From the NCBI RefSeq assembly GCF_029589055.1, contig NZ_JARQZP010000003.1, positions 558,001 to 622,000 of the forward strand: a stretch of 64,000 nucleotides of DNA. The letters run 5' to 3'. This DNA comes from Vibrio hannami. GTDB lineage: Bacteria; Pseudomonadota; Gammaproteobacteria; Enterobacterales; Vibrionaceae. Position numbers and translations under genes: made by a program. Shown one piece after another: positions 47,938 through 56,072 of this stretch (the stretch's first letter is position 1; every line of letters begins with the position of its first letter). The notes beneath the pieces are model-generated. The model saw nothing but the letters and a program-made list of their open reading frames with translations. It did not search any database and was not told where the DNA came from.

Positions 47938-48492
47938 TTGACAGGTATAATTTTGAACAAAGAAGTGAAGAATACAGAGCAAGCCTCGAACTATTCTCTT
48001 AAGAATGGTGATTGGTGTTTGAGTATATCCGGTGGTAGAGCCGTTGAATTTTTTCTATTTAAAAGCAATACATTAGTTTTTCGCGGTAACCTTAACCTCA
48101 AAAACAACAATTTGCCAATAAACATTAGCTCTGGAAAGTGGTCATTTCGTTCCGGAGAGGATAGGTTAGAGCAATGGTGCAATATTCGGGATGAAACATC
48201 CTTGTCTGTGAGTATTACCTATAGATTCGACGAGAAGACGCTCTGTATCGAATATCTAGCGAGAAGTAGTATACCTACTCTTCTTGATATCGTGCACAGT
48301 ATTGAGTTAGTTGACCTAAATTATCATTCAGGAATTTTACCTGAAGAATTTACGACATTGCTCACTGGGTTACAGCATGAAGAGAAAACACGTTCTCATT
48401 TAAGTTCAACGAAACAAGGGCAAAGTGCTTTTCGTGAAGCTTTTTATTGTACACAGTGGATCATGTTGGAGAAGTGTGAGTCTGCTGCTTGA
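47938..48492 (+). CDS. Hypothetical protein between araA and araC
   Basis: A 184-residue protein I do not recognise. It starts with TTG at 47938 or, more plausibly, with TTG 47953 or GTG 47965; the true start is uncertain. It is predicted mostly beta-strand (alternating hydrophobic strands such as SISGGRAVEFFLF and LSVSITYRF), loosely like a sugar-binding sandwich, without signal peptide or membrane segments. It lies in the arabinose cluster, so an accessory role there is possible but unproved. Confidence 0.6.
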   Translation: MTGIILNKEVKNTEQASNYSLKNGDWCLSISGGRAVEFFLFKSNTLVFRGNLNLKNNNLPINISSGKWSFRSGEDRLEQWCNIRDETSLSVSITYRFDEKTLCIEYLARSSIPTLLDIVHSIELVDLNYHSGILPEEFTTLLTGLQHEEKTRSHLSSTKQGQSAFREAFYCTQWIMLEKCESAA

Positions 48493-48549
48493 GCCTATAA
48501 AATTATTAGTTTAACTTCTCCTTGAATTATCAATTAAGTATCTGTCTTT

Positions 48550-49389
48550 ATGCAAAACGACGACCCTCTAAAACCCGGATATAATTTTGACGCCCATTTG
48601 GTAGCGGGATTGACCCCAATTATTGAGGGTGATGAGCTTGATATTCCAATTGATAGACCAAATGGTATGAAAGGGTATATCGTAAATATAACTACAAAAG
48701 GTGAAGGTACCGTTTTCTTCGGTGGGCATGCGTTTGATGTTTCTCCGGGAGACTTGCTATTGTTTCCTCCAACCGCTTCTCACTACTACCATAGAAAACC
48801 CGACTGCTCATCTTGGTTTCATCGCTGGGTCTATTTTCGACCAAGAGCTTATTGGAATGACTGGTTAAGTTGGCATGAGGAAAGGAACGGTGTTTATGTT
48901 ACTAAAGGTCTTGATGATGAAAGTATTCGTCAGATAGAAAAGTTATTTATTGATATAGAATTTACAGCTAAATCAGACGTACCATATAAAAATGATCTGG
49001 CGATCAACTTACTTGAACAATTACTTATCCGGTGCAAAACTACGCAGCCTGACATTATAAGTAAGCCTATCGATCCTCGTATAATTGACGCTACAAATTA
49101 TATGACGCAGCAGTTAAACCAAGACTTCTCAATTGAAGATGTTTCAGATCATGTATGCCTTTCCCCATCCCGCCTCGGGCATTTGTTCCGTGAAGAAATG
49201 AATATGTCCATTACTCAATGGCGAGACGATCAACGTATAAGTCGGGCTAAACATCTTCTTGTTACGACCAACTATTCGGTCAATCATATCGGTCGCATAG
49301 TGGGATATACCGATCCGCTTTATTTTTCAAGAGTCTTTAAAAGAAAAGCGGGAGTAAGTCCCAAACACTATCGAGAGCAGATTATTTGA
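48550..49389 (+). CDS. araC: Arabinose operon regulator AraC
   Basis: A 279-residue regulator. The N-terminal cupin arm and arabinose-binding domain has PGYNFDAHLVAGLTPI, DRPNGMKGYI and RWVYFRPRAYW; the C-terminal double helix-turn-helix has HVCLSPSRLGHLFR and VGYTDPLYFSRVFKRKAG. Close to E. coli AraC over its full length. It activates araBDA and araFGH with arabinose and represses without it. Here araC lies 1.6 kb (0.65 kb past araA) downstream and in the same direction as araBDA, rather than divergent from araBAD as in E. coli. Confidence 0.96.
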   Translation: MQNDDPLKPGYNFDAHLVAGLTPIIEGDELDIPIDRPNGMKGYIVNITTKGEGTVFFGGHAFDVSPGDLLLFPPTASHYYHRKPDCSSWFHRWVYFRPRAYWNDWLSWHEERNGVYVTKGLDDESIRQIEKLFIDIEFTAKSDVPYKNDLAINLLEQLLIRCKTTQPDIISKPIDPRIIDATNYMTQQLNQDFSIEDVSDHVCLSPSRLGHLFREEMNMSITQWRDDQRISRAKHLLVTTNYSVNHIGRIVGYTDPLYFSRVFKRKAGVSPKHYREQII

Positions 49390-49607
49390 GTTAGATATGG
49401 GGTTTTCTGTATCGTACGGCCTACGCATTAAACGCTGCAGGTTATGGTGTTAGGTTGTCAACCGACTTTTCCGGCAATTTTGTCATTGTGGGGTTTAATA
49501 AAAGCTACTCGAGAGTACATCTTTTGAGAAGATAACTATTCAAACCAAAGGGGCTCTCGTCTTTCACCTGCGTGAAACAATCAATATATCGTTTAGGAGG
49601 ATGTTAA

Positions 49608-50456
49608 ATGGAGGTCATGCCCGAAGACACACTGGAGGAGTTTACTCTGCGGTTAAAATGGGCAATATCCAGTCTTGAATCTATAAATCCGGACAGGGCG
49701 ATACCAGAGAGAAAAGCCTTCTCATATCTTGGTCGGGGGGGAACATGTCTTATGATCGGGAGACTCCTTCATCTGCTTCGTCGCAGTGATGAAGCCGGTG
49801 CATATTATGAGCGTGTAATACCTGATATCCGACTGGCAATAGCATCAAGTCTTCGCGTTGAAGAAGAAATTGAAAATCAATATGCTTTATTCAACTATGC
49901 ATTAACCACAGGCAATAAAGAGCAAGCCACTGAATCGGCCAACATCATTGTGGCTCAAGGTGTGCAACAAGTTCGTATGTTTACCGAGTCGGTTTATCAT
50001 GTGGCGATGGCCCATCTTTATCCGGGCAAGATTGAGCGCGTCCTCCCATTGATACCAGCATTAAAAAAGCTTGAAGAAAAGAAAAGTGAAAAATTCATAA
50101 AACCCGGTTTTATCAAAGCTGTTACAGCATTGTGCGCAAAAGATGTGGGCGAAATGGCAATCGGCGTGACAGAGATGCTTGAAGGGCATTGCCATGAAGC
50201 TCGTTATCAACGGTGGGCATTAAATACGGATAACTTAATTTGTATGCCGGTTACGGTGCTCGCTATCATGGCCTTGCGCAATGGAGTAGATGTTAAACCC
50301 TTACTCACCAACTCACAAACCAGTTTAAAAACGAGAACCTGGTCTCCAGCCGACCGACCTGAACTGCCTTCGACAGCTAGGTTCATTGTGCCAGTGGACT
50401 TGGTACCTGAGTTTATTTTATGTCACTGGAAAGAAGAGCCTGTCAGGGCTCGATAA
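49608..50456 (+). CDS. Hypothetical all-helical protein
   Basis: A 282-residue protein, with AGGAGG six bases before its ATG. It looks alpha-helical with TPR-like segments (LIGRLLHLLRRSDEAGAYYERV, in part: LLRRSDEAGAYYERV) and no signal peptide. There is a loose resemblance to Imm49-type immunity proteins, which I cannot confirm, and no toxin gene is adjacent. It is the first gene of the accessory interval before the integrase remnants. Confidence 0.6.
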   Translation: MEVMPEDTLEEFTLRLKWAISSLESINPDRAIPERKAFSYLGRGGTCLMIGRLLHLLRRSDEAGAYYERVIPDIRLAIASSLRVEEEIENQYALFNYALTTGNKEQATESANIIVAQGVQQVRMFTESVYHVAMAHLYPGKIERVLPLIPALKKLEEKKSEKFIKPGFIKAVTALCAKDVGEMAIGVTEMLEGHCHEARYQRWALNTDNLICMPVTVLAIMALRNGVDVKPLLTNSQTSLKTRTWSPADRPELPSTARFIVPVDLVPEFILCHWKEEPVRAR

Positions 50457-50531
50457 TAAACGTTTTAAGTCATTTGGCTATTGAATCAGTTTTCTGGAAA
50501 CCACTGTATAATGATATGTATTAGAGTGATA

Positions 50532-51125
50532 CTAGTCGTCACAGTTCTCTGAAAACGTCAATGCATCCTCTATTTCAACACCCAAATGCTTGACAGTACT
50601 TTCTAACTTTACTTGTCCTACCAGTAGCTGAATGGCTCTTAATTTCTTGGTTTTGGTATAAATCAATAAAGCCTTGTGTCGGCACAATGAAAGCGCACCG
50701 TACTGGTTGATATCTAGTCCAATTCCCCGACCACCTGCCCATAAGAGTTAAGTAGCTATGGTATGAGATATGTTGATCTGCTTTTCAAAAACTTAGAAAA
50801 AGGTAGTTTTCCGCTAGTAGCTTATTGGAAAGTTCAACTGTGAATTTGGTTGTTGAGTTTTCGGTGTAATTTCAAACTAAACATGCCTCTTTGTCTTTAG
50901 TAGCCGGATAGTCGCCCCTGATAGTGTAAGGTCACTCCGGTCAACGTCTCGATCCTTAAGGCTGTGTAAATACATGAGCGTAATTTGCTGTCTACGCAAG
51001 ATTGAAGAGTACTAAATCTTTTAAATGCTCCTCTAACTCTTGGCAGAACGGTATCCGCCAGATTTCTTCTAGTCTTTACGTTTTTTCTGTCCTACCCGCA
51101 ATCCTTTGTTCCGTCGACCAACCAT
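50532..51125 (-). pseudogene. Decayed tyrosine recombinase (integrase)
   Basis: Reading the minus strand in several frames recovers a short tyrosine recombinase in pieces: an N-terminal part with FNLA and IDSKLRSC (about 50950-51010, frameshift between them), a middle part with ATIRLLKTKRHV, FEITPKT and AENYLF, and a C-terminal part (50532-50750) with LIYTKTKKLRAIQLLVGQ and LESTVKHLGVEIEDAL. The usual HSLR, GH and catalytic Tyr (RYLGIE) are LSLC, GQ and KHLGVE here. Stops and frameshifts confirm decay. The exact start is uncertain. Confidence 0.8.
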
Positions 51126-51267
51126 TGTATGCCCCTTTTAACATTACAAGACACATTAAAGTAACACTTAAACAATGATTTATGGGCTGAAGGTAAGAGC
51201 AATAAAAATAGGACCGATAAATTGCTTTCCGGCGAAAGCGAGTCAGAAAGACCTGTGCGCTGCACAA

Positions 51268-51690
51268 TCATTCTCTTTGTTTAACTATTTGTCGAACCAA
51301 CAAACGCGTCCATGGCTTTCCGTCCGGAGTATATTTTTCCATCTGATTCAACCTATCAGCAATCTGCTGGTGGAACATTCCTTGAGAGTGCCATTGTATT
51401 GCAAGGTAGGCCGCGGTTTCTTCAAGCTTCTGGGTTTCTGTGCGCACCGAAGAATCAACGTTTGTGCGCACACCTATGCTCTCTTCCCCGAGAGAATGTA
51501 CGCACAGGGTAGTAGCGTTATTAGTGTTCGCTACTTTCTCTCGGCAAGCATTTTTCACCCATTCAGAAAAGCTCATATCAGCTGGTTTAACTTCTTCAAT
51601 TTCTACCAGTAGCTCGTGTTCAAAGCGAATGTTCTTTTTCGCTGATTGGCGGTTGGTATTGCTGTTTAATACTACGACTATTTTTTTCAT
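51268..51690 (-). CDS. Hypothetical protein of the integrase module
   Basis: About 140 residues (start ATG 51690; TTG 51702 possible). The N-terminal part (IRFEHELLVEIEE, FSEWVKNACREK) looks like a ribbon-helix-helix regulator. The C-terminal part (QIADRLNQMEKYTPDGKPWTRLLVRQIV, in part: YTPDGKPWTRLLVRQI) resembles the DNA-binding segment of resolvase-like recombinases. Function unknown; it is downstream of the integrase genes on the same strand, with 77 bp between. Confidence 0.65.
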   Translation of the reverse strand: MKKIVVVLNSNTNRQSAKKNIRFEHELLVEIEEVKPADMSFSEWVKNACREKVANTNNATTLCVHSLGEESIGVRTNVDSSVRTETQKLEETAAYLAIQWHSQGMFHQQIADRLNQMEKYTPDGKPWTRLLVRQIVKQRE

Positions 51691-51767
51691 GGGCGTAGAC
51701 AAATATTAATAAGTTGTAGGTAAGTGTGCGCACATATGGAATTGTAGCTGTGCGCACAGCCGGGTGG

Positions 51768-52079
51768 TTAATGTAGGATAGTTTTTATAGAGATATTAAT
51801 TCGTGACTCTAGGGCTGCTAGTATCCAAACGGAATCTCTCGCCTCTGGGTTATTTAAGCACTGCTGTAATACGCGGATAACGCCATCAGTGACGTGACAT
51901 AAAAACAGGTGTTCGCGTTTGTGTCTGGTTGGAAGTAACGAAGTTCTTTCTCGAATGAGTAAATAGATGTCACTGCGAAAGCCTTCGATATCAGTGCGGG
52001 TCATCGATTTGAATGACGACTTCTGAATTACATCAAAGCAGAGACTAGTGCAATGAACCGCTAAAGGTGAATATTTCAT
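51768..52079 (-). CDS. Hypothetical protein coupled to the integrase
   Basis: A 103-residue protein starting at ATG 52079, which overlaps the integrase stop by 4 bp (ATGA), so it is translated with it. No recognisable domain; it is probably alpha-helical (HVTDGVIRVLQQCL). Coupling to the integrase suggests a role in the same mobile element. Confidence 0.65.
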   Translation of the reverse strand: MKYSPLAVHCTSLCFDVIQKSSFKSMTRTDIEGFRSDIYLLIRERTSLLPTRHKREHLFLCHVTDGVIRVLQQCLNNPEARDSVWILAALESRINISIKTILH

Positions 52080-53254
52080 GCTTCCCCTCCTTTTTGTAGA
52101 AAATGTTCGAAAGCACTACCGTCGCGTCTGGTCAAGTTAGGCACGTAACGTGAGTAAACCCGGAATAACATAGTGGTTGTAGTGTGCCCCATTTGATTAG
52201 CAATCCATTCAGGAGCCTCTCCGGACGCAAGCAGTAATGTTGCATAGGTATGCCGTGTTTGGTACGGATTACGTGGCCTCAACTTAGCTCTACGAAGGGT
52301 AGGGTACCAAATGGACTTAGACAAAGTTTGATAGTTTAAAGGGAGTCGCTTATCGTTAGTAAAGACGTATTTATCTTTAAGATAAGCCGTCTTTTTGTGC
52401 TCGCGAAGCGCTTCGGTGACTCGGTCTGTCAGCATCACAACACGGTATGAACCTTCAGTTTTAACATCTGAAAGCTCACCGCGAACAAGGCTTTGGTTAA
52501 CCGTAATTGTTTTGTTGTCCAGATTAACGTCTTTCCACATTAGTCCGTCGATCTCACCAGTTCTAAGACCAGTGAAGAATCGAGTTATGTAGTACGGTTT
52601 GTACTTGTCCGGTGCATGGGCAATAACCTGTTCAACTTCTTGTAAGTTAAATGGGTCAACTTCTGTACGACCTACTTTTAATGCTTTGATATTCTTCCAC
52701 GGCGAAGTAAAATCATATCGATCAGCGGCTTCATTCAACATAACTCTTAGTGGTGTCATGATATGATTGATGCGTGAAGGGCTTAACTCTTTACCTTTTC
52801 GACCTGGGACTTTGGCGAGTGTAGATCGAAAGCTTAAGATTTGCTGTTTAGTGATGGCGCTGATCTTCTTATTACCGAACATCGGAATGATGTACTTGTT
52901 CAGAATGCCTTCCACATCTTGATAATGGCCTTTACGCCATTCGATTTTCTTCTCAGATAGCCATATTTCAGAAAAATCCTTTACCTTAGGTGAATCAACA
53001 GAATCAAAGTACTGTTGGGCGGTTTGTTTTTTTGTCTCTAGATCTTTAAAACGAGTAACAGCTTTACTGTTAGGGAAGTACTTTTCATAATCGAACGTAT
53101 CAATGATGATCTCCGCTTCAATTCTCTTCAGTAGATTTGTAAGCCGTTTGCGATTTGCAGCTGTATCAAGCAATTGAGTTTGTTCGCGACAGCGTTGGCC
53201 TTTATAACGAAATTGCAGCACCAGTTTGTTGTTTCTAACGTTAATTACACCCAT
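52076..53254 (-). CDS. Tyrosine recombinase / integrase
   Basis: A 392-residue integrase. N-terminal Arm-DNA-binding domain (VRNNKLVLQFRYKGQRCREQT, in part: LVLQFRYKGQRC), a core-binding SAM-like domain (about 85-190), and a catalytic domain with the Arg in TGLRTGEIDG, TRHTYATLLL, GHTTTTM and the terminal Tyr in YSRYVP. The set appears intact, so it should catalyse site-specific recombination. It is preceded on the same strand by a small excisionase-like gene and divergent from a Cro-type regulator, the usual integration module. Confidence 0.92.
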   Translation of the reverse strand: MGVINVRNNKLVLQFRYKGQRCREQTQLLDTAANRKRLTNLLKRIEAEIIIDTFDYEKYFPNSKAVTRFKDLETKKQTAQQYFDSVDSPKVKDFSEIWLSEKKIEWRKGHYQDVEGILNKYIIPMFGNKKISAITKQQILSFRSTLAKVPGRKGKELSPSRINHIMTPLRVMLNEAADRYDFTSPWKNIKALKVGRTEVDPFNLQEVEQVIAHAPDKYKPYYITRFFTGLRTGEIDGLMWKDVNLDNKTITVNQSLVRGELSDVKTEGSYRVVMLTDRVTEALREHKKTAYLKDKYVFTNDKRLPLNYQTLSKSIWYPTLRRAKLRPRNPYQTRHTYATLLLASGEAPEWIANQMGHTTTTMLFRVYSRYVPNLTRRDGSAFEHFLQKGGEA

Positions 53255-53263
53255 AGTTCATTC

Positions 53264-53476
53264 CTATAGTCCGGTTAACAGGGATTGTGAGGAAATACCA
53301 TTTAGCATTTCTTCTTCAACTCGTTCCCATATGAATAAAATCTTTCTTCCACCAAACGGGCGGATGTAATGGATTCCTTCGAATAGGACTGAGTCCTTTA
53401 ATTGCTCACGAATAACACGAGAGTCATACTTGATACGTTCAGAGAGTTCTGAAGTTGTCAGATAGGTATGGTTCAT
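53264..53476 (-). CDS. Excisionase-family small DNA-binding protein
   Basis: A 70-residue protein with a winged-helix pattern (YLTTSELSERIKYDSRVIREQL, in part: LTTSELSERIKYDSR) and a short wing (GIHYIRPFGGRKILF), as in phage excisionases and MerR-like directionality factors. It is 9 bp upstream of the integrase start, on the same strand. Confidence 0.75.
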   Translation of the reverse strand: MNHTYLTTSELSERIKYDSRVIREQLKDSVLFEGIHYIRPFGGRKILFIWERVEEEMLNGISSQSLLTGL

Positions 53477-53609
53477 CGTAGAATCTCCTATAACACTATT
53501 TGCTTTTTAATCGGTCTAAATGACCTCCTGTGGAACAAAATGTATCACAATAATCACCTATTGCAACCATTTTTAACCTGCAGGAGCACATTTTATGTAG
53601 GAGAAGAAC

Positions 53610-53822
53610 ATGTTGAAGTGCCATTTATCCAAAATAATGGGTGAAAAGCGGCTGAAAATTTCTGATGTAGCGAGGGATACAGACATCAACCGAGGCACAA
53701 TTACCCGGCTATATAATGAAACAGCAACCCGAGTTGATCTGGAAGTAATAGATAGCTTGTGTGAGTATCTACAAGTTAGCGTTGGAGACCTCTTTGAACA
53801 CAAGAGTGAGAGTTTGGATTAG
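53610..53822 (+). CDS. XRE/Cro-like regulator
   Basis: A 70-residue Cro/C1-type helix-turn-helix protein: LKISDVARDTDINRGTITRLYNE (in part: VARDTDINRGTITRLYN) is the recognition region and the tail ends with LQVSVGDLFE. It is divergent from the excisionase gene across 133 bp and probably sets the integration/excision switch of the element. GTAGGAG precedes its ATG. Confidence 0.85.
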   Translation: MLKCHLSKIMGEKRLKISDVARDTDINRGTITRLYNETATRVDLEVIDSLCEYLQVSVGDLFEHKSESLD

Positions 53823-54038
53823 TAGAACTTATATTGGGCTGATGAATTTTGAATTTTGGCAGTTCGGAATTTGAAAGACACTAAAATCAAGCATGGACAC
53901 CGTTATAGCCACCATTTGGCCACAGTGTCCATTTTAGCATCTTTGGAATAGGTGTTTTGAAAGTAGCAGATACACAAAAACACGCCGTAAAGCGTTTAAT
54001 TTCAATACGTTGGGAGTTTTAAAACAAGAAAGGAAACT
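53823..54038. other. Interval between regulator and tRNA with a long hairpin
   Basis: Non-coding. It contains the inverted repeat ATGGACAC / GTGTCCAT (53893-53900 with 53925-53932), extended outward by CTAAAAT / ATTTTAG with a small internal mismatch and inward by GCCA / TGGC. This looks like a stable stem-loop or an element end. No second copy of the tRNA 3' end was found in the island, so no attachment site can be assigned. Confidence 0.45.
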
Positions 54039-54113
<75 letters not shown>

Positions 54114-54232
54114 ATCTCGTTGTTGGAATTTATAATGCCACAGGGATTTTAAAATGGAACCCCTAAAAGTAGATAATTTCGAATAAACTCAACTGTTTGA
54201 ACGTATTTTGCCCAAAGTGCTCTAATTGCAAT

Positions 54233-54283
54233 CAATTGAATGGCTGTAACCTGTATGTAACCTGTAGCCCAGCCATTCAATTG
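54233..54283. terminator. Long inverted repeat between malic enzyme and tRNA-Gly
   Basis: A perfect 14-bp stem (CAATTGAATGGCTG / CAGCCATTCAATTG) with a 23-nt loop containing two copies of TAACCTGTA. It lies just past the malic enzyme stop on the minus strand, where no T tract is seen; GTATTTT follows on the plus strand. Confidence 0.55.
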
Positions 54284-54291
54284 GTATTTTA

Positions 54292-55611
54292 TTAAAGATA
54301 TTCGTTTTTCTGTTTGATCGCAGCTCTGTATACCGCATCAGCGACTTTATTGTGCATATCTTTATCCAGAGCAGCAGGAACCAAGTCGTCGTTTGGGGCA
54401 AGGGCGGATAGTGTTTCTGATACCGCTATCTTCATTTGATGGGAAATATGGGACACATCGGCAGCGAGGGTGCCTTTAAATAACCCCGGGAACGCGAGCA
54501 TATTGTTAACTACCTTACCGCAAGTCGCGAATGACGCGCCGTGTTCAATAGCCAGACTAGGTTCAATTTCAGGATCGGGGTTACTTAACGCCATAATGAT
54601 CTGACCTTCTCGAACCATTTCCGGTTTTATCAAACCTTTCACACCGGTAGTCGCAACTACAACGTCTGCGGTAGACATAACATCGTTTAGACTCATTGGG
54701 TTACCGCCCATACCGCGCAATTTTTTCTGTGCATCTTCGTCCAGATCACAACCAACGACTTCTTTTACTCCATACTCAAGCAATAGGCTGCAAATACCCA
54801 TTCCAGCGGCACCCAAACCAATTTGGCCAAATGTCGTCTCTTTTAAATCCACGTTTGCTTGTTTGGTTGCAGAGAGCAGGGCGGCGAGAACAACCATTGC
54901 AGTGCCGTGTTGATCGTCATGAAAAACTGGTTTACCTACACGATCAATGAGTTCATCTTCGATAGTAAAACACTCTGGCGCTTTAATATCTTCAAGCAAA
55001 ATCGCACCAAAAGAAGGGGAGATCGCTTCTACTACCTCAATGATTTTTAGAGGGTCTTTTTCTTTTAAAAGGATGGGCACACCAGAAAGGCCAACCATTT
55101 CAGATAGAATAGCCGCTTTGCCTTCCATTACTGGCAAACCTGCTTCGGGGCCAATATCGCCTAATCCAAGTATCGCAGTGCCGTTTGTAACAATGGCTAC
55201 TGTATTCTGTAGATTTGTGAAGTCCTTTATTTTATCAGGTTTCTGTTGGATCGCTTCGCATACTCTGGCAACACCAGGAGTATACACGTCACGAAGTATC
55301 TCAAGAGAATCGATGCTTACTGAAGAAATTGTTTTTATCTTACCTTGCTTGTGACGGTTGAAAACACGATCAGATTTACCGATGATCGATGTATCAGGTA
55401 ATTGATTAATTTGATCAAATAGCTCGTGAATATTCAGAGAATCGTCGTATTCAAGGGTGACTTCCCACACGGTTTCTTTGTCTAACCTCTGAACGGCATT
55501 TAACCCTTCGACTGTGGCACCAAATGCGCCAATAACCCCAAGCACCTTTGCCATGTAACCTGGTTTATGGGGAGCTTCTACGAGCAAAATCTCTACAATA
55601 TACATGTACAC
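54292..55611 (-). CDS. NAD(P)-dependent malic enzyme with N-terminal ACT domain
   Basis: A 439-residue malic enzyme of the short bacterial type converting malate to pyruvate and CO2. The N-terminal ~75 residues are ACT-like (ILLVEAPHKPGYMAKVLGVI). The catalytic core has NLGDIGPEAGLPVMEGKA (here GLGDIGPEAGLPVMEGK), HDDQHGTA and the GLGAAGMG nucleotide motif. The ACT domain suggests allosteric control by a small ligand. Two start codons six bases apart (55611, 55605). Confidence 0.93.
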   Translation of the reverse strand: MYMYIVEILLVEAPHKPGYMAKVLGVIGAFGATVEGLNAVQRLDKETVWEVTLEYDDSLNIHELFDQINQLPDTSIIGKSDRVFNRHKQGKIKTISSVSIDSLEILRDVYTPGVARVCEAIQQKPDKIKDFTNLQNTVAIVTNGTAILGLGDIGPEAGLPVMEGKAAILSEMVGLSGVPILLKEKDPLKIIEVVEAISPSFGAILLEDIKAPECFTIEDELIDRVGKPVFHDDQHGTAMVVLAALLSATKQANVDLKETTFGQIGLGAAGMGICSLLLEYGVKEVVGCDLDEDAQKKLRGMGGNPMSLNDVMSTADVVVATTGVKGLIKPEMVREGQIIMALSNPDPEIEPSLAIEHGASFATCGKVVNNMLAFPGLFKGTLAADVSHISHQMKIAVSETLSALAPNDDLVPAALDKDMHNKVADAVYRAAIKQKNEYL

Positions 55612-55750
55612 CTCAATTTATAATGTTTTTAGTTACTTCCTTGCGGTATTAAGTGTAGAAGCTTTGAGGTATGGCGGGTATTAATGTAAACAAAATGTGA
55701 TCAGGAGGATGTAATTAGTATTAATGCTCTAAAAAATTCTGAGTTAAATT

Positions 55751-55797
55751 AAAAAGCCCTATTCAAACCCAACGTTAAGCTGCTTTTGAATAGGGCT
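55751..55797 (-). terminator. arfA 3' regulatory hairpin overlapping the coding sequence
   Basis: A perfect 13-bp stem (AGCCCTATTCAAA / TTTGAATAGGGCT) with the arfA stop codon (55775-55777) in the loop and a TTTT tract after it on the minus strand. Its 5' arm encodes KEPYSK. In E. coli arfA a hairpin in this place makes the mRNA lack a stop codon, so that ArfA is tagged by tmRNA when trans-translation works. Confidence 0.8.
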
Positions 55798-56005
55798 CTT
55801 TGCCTCTATGCTTTGCTTTCCTTTGGAAGCTACCTTTGCCTTTTTTGGCTTTTTCGATCTTTGATGTAAACAGTTTACTTGTAACCAGCGCTTTTAGCGC
55901 GTTATCGTTAATGGTGCCTCTGCCTGTATCAACGCTACTCTCGTTTTCTTGATTGAGCGAAACGTTGTTTATTACAGGAGGTTTGCGGCGTTTATTCTTG
56001 CCCAT
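55775..56005 (-). CDS. arfA: Alternative ribosome-rescue factor ArfA
   Basis: A 76-residue basic protein. The TINDNALKALVTSKLFTSKIEKAKKGKGSFQRKAKH region (in part: KKGKGSFQRKAKHR) matches ArfA, which recruits RF2 to ribosomes stalled without a stop codon. The start is ATG 56005 with AAGGAG before it; ATG 56026 would add seven residues. The 3' end lies inside a terminator-like hairpin that suggests the known backup circuit with tmRNA. Confidence 0.9.
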   Translation of the reverse strand: MGKNKRRKPPVINNVSLNQENESSVDTGRGTINDNALKALVTSKLFTSKIEKAKKGKGSFQRKAKHRGKEPYSKAA

Positions 56006-56072
56006 ACTGGTCTCCTTATAAAACAAAGCGATTATTTGCTAGAACTGCGATTAAGTCAAATTGAGCACAAAA

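Noticed and set aside
51175..51709. Three open rightward frames opposite the 51268 gene
   Set aside because: They overlap the 51268 gene on the other strand, have no motifs, and look like mirror frames of a basic coding sequence.
54233..54283. Integration core at the long inverted repeat downstream of malic enzyme
   Set aside because: It is outside the island, on the far side of the tRNA, and it is better explained as a transcription terminator.
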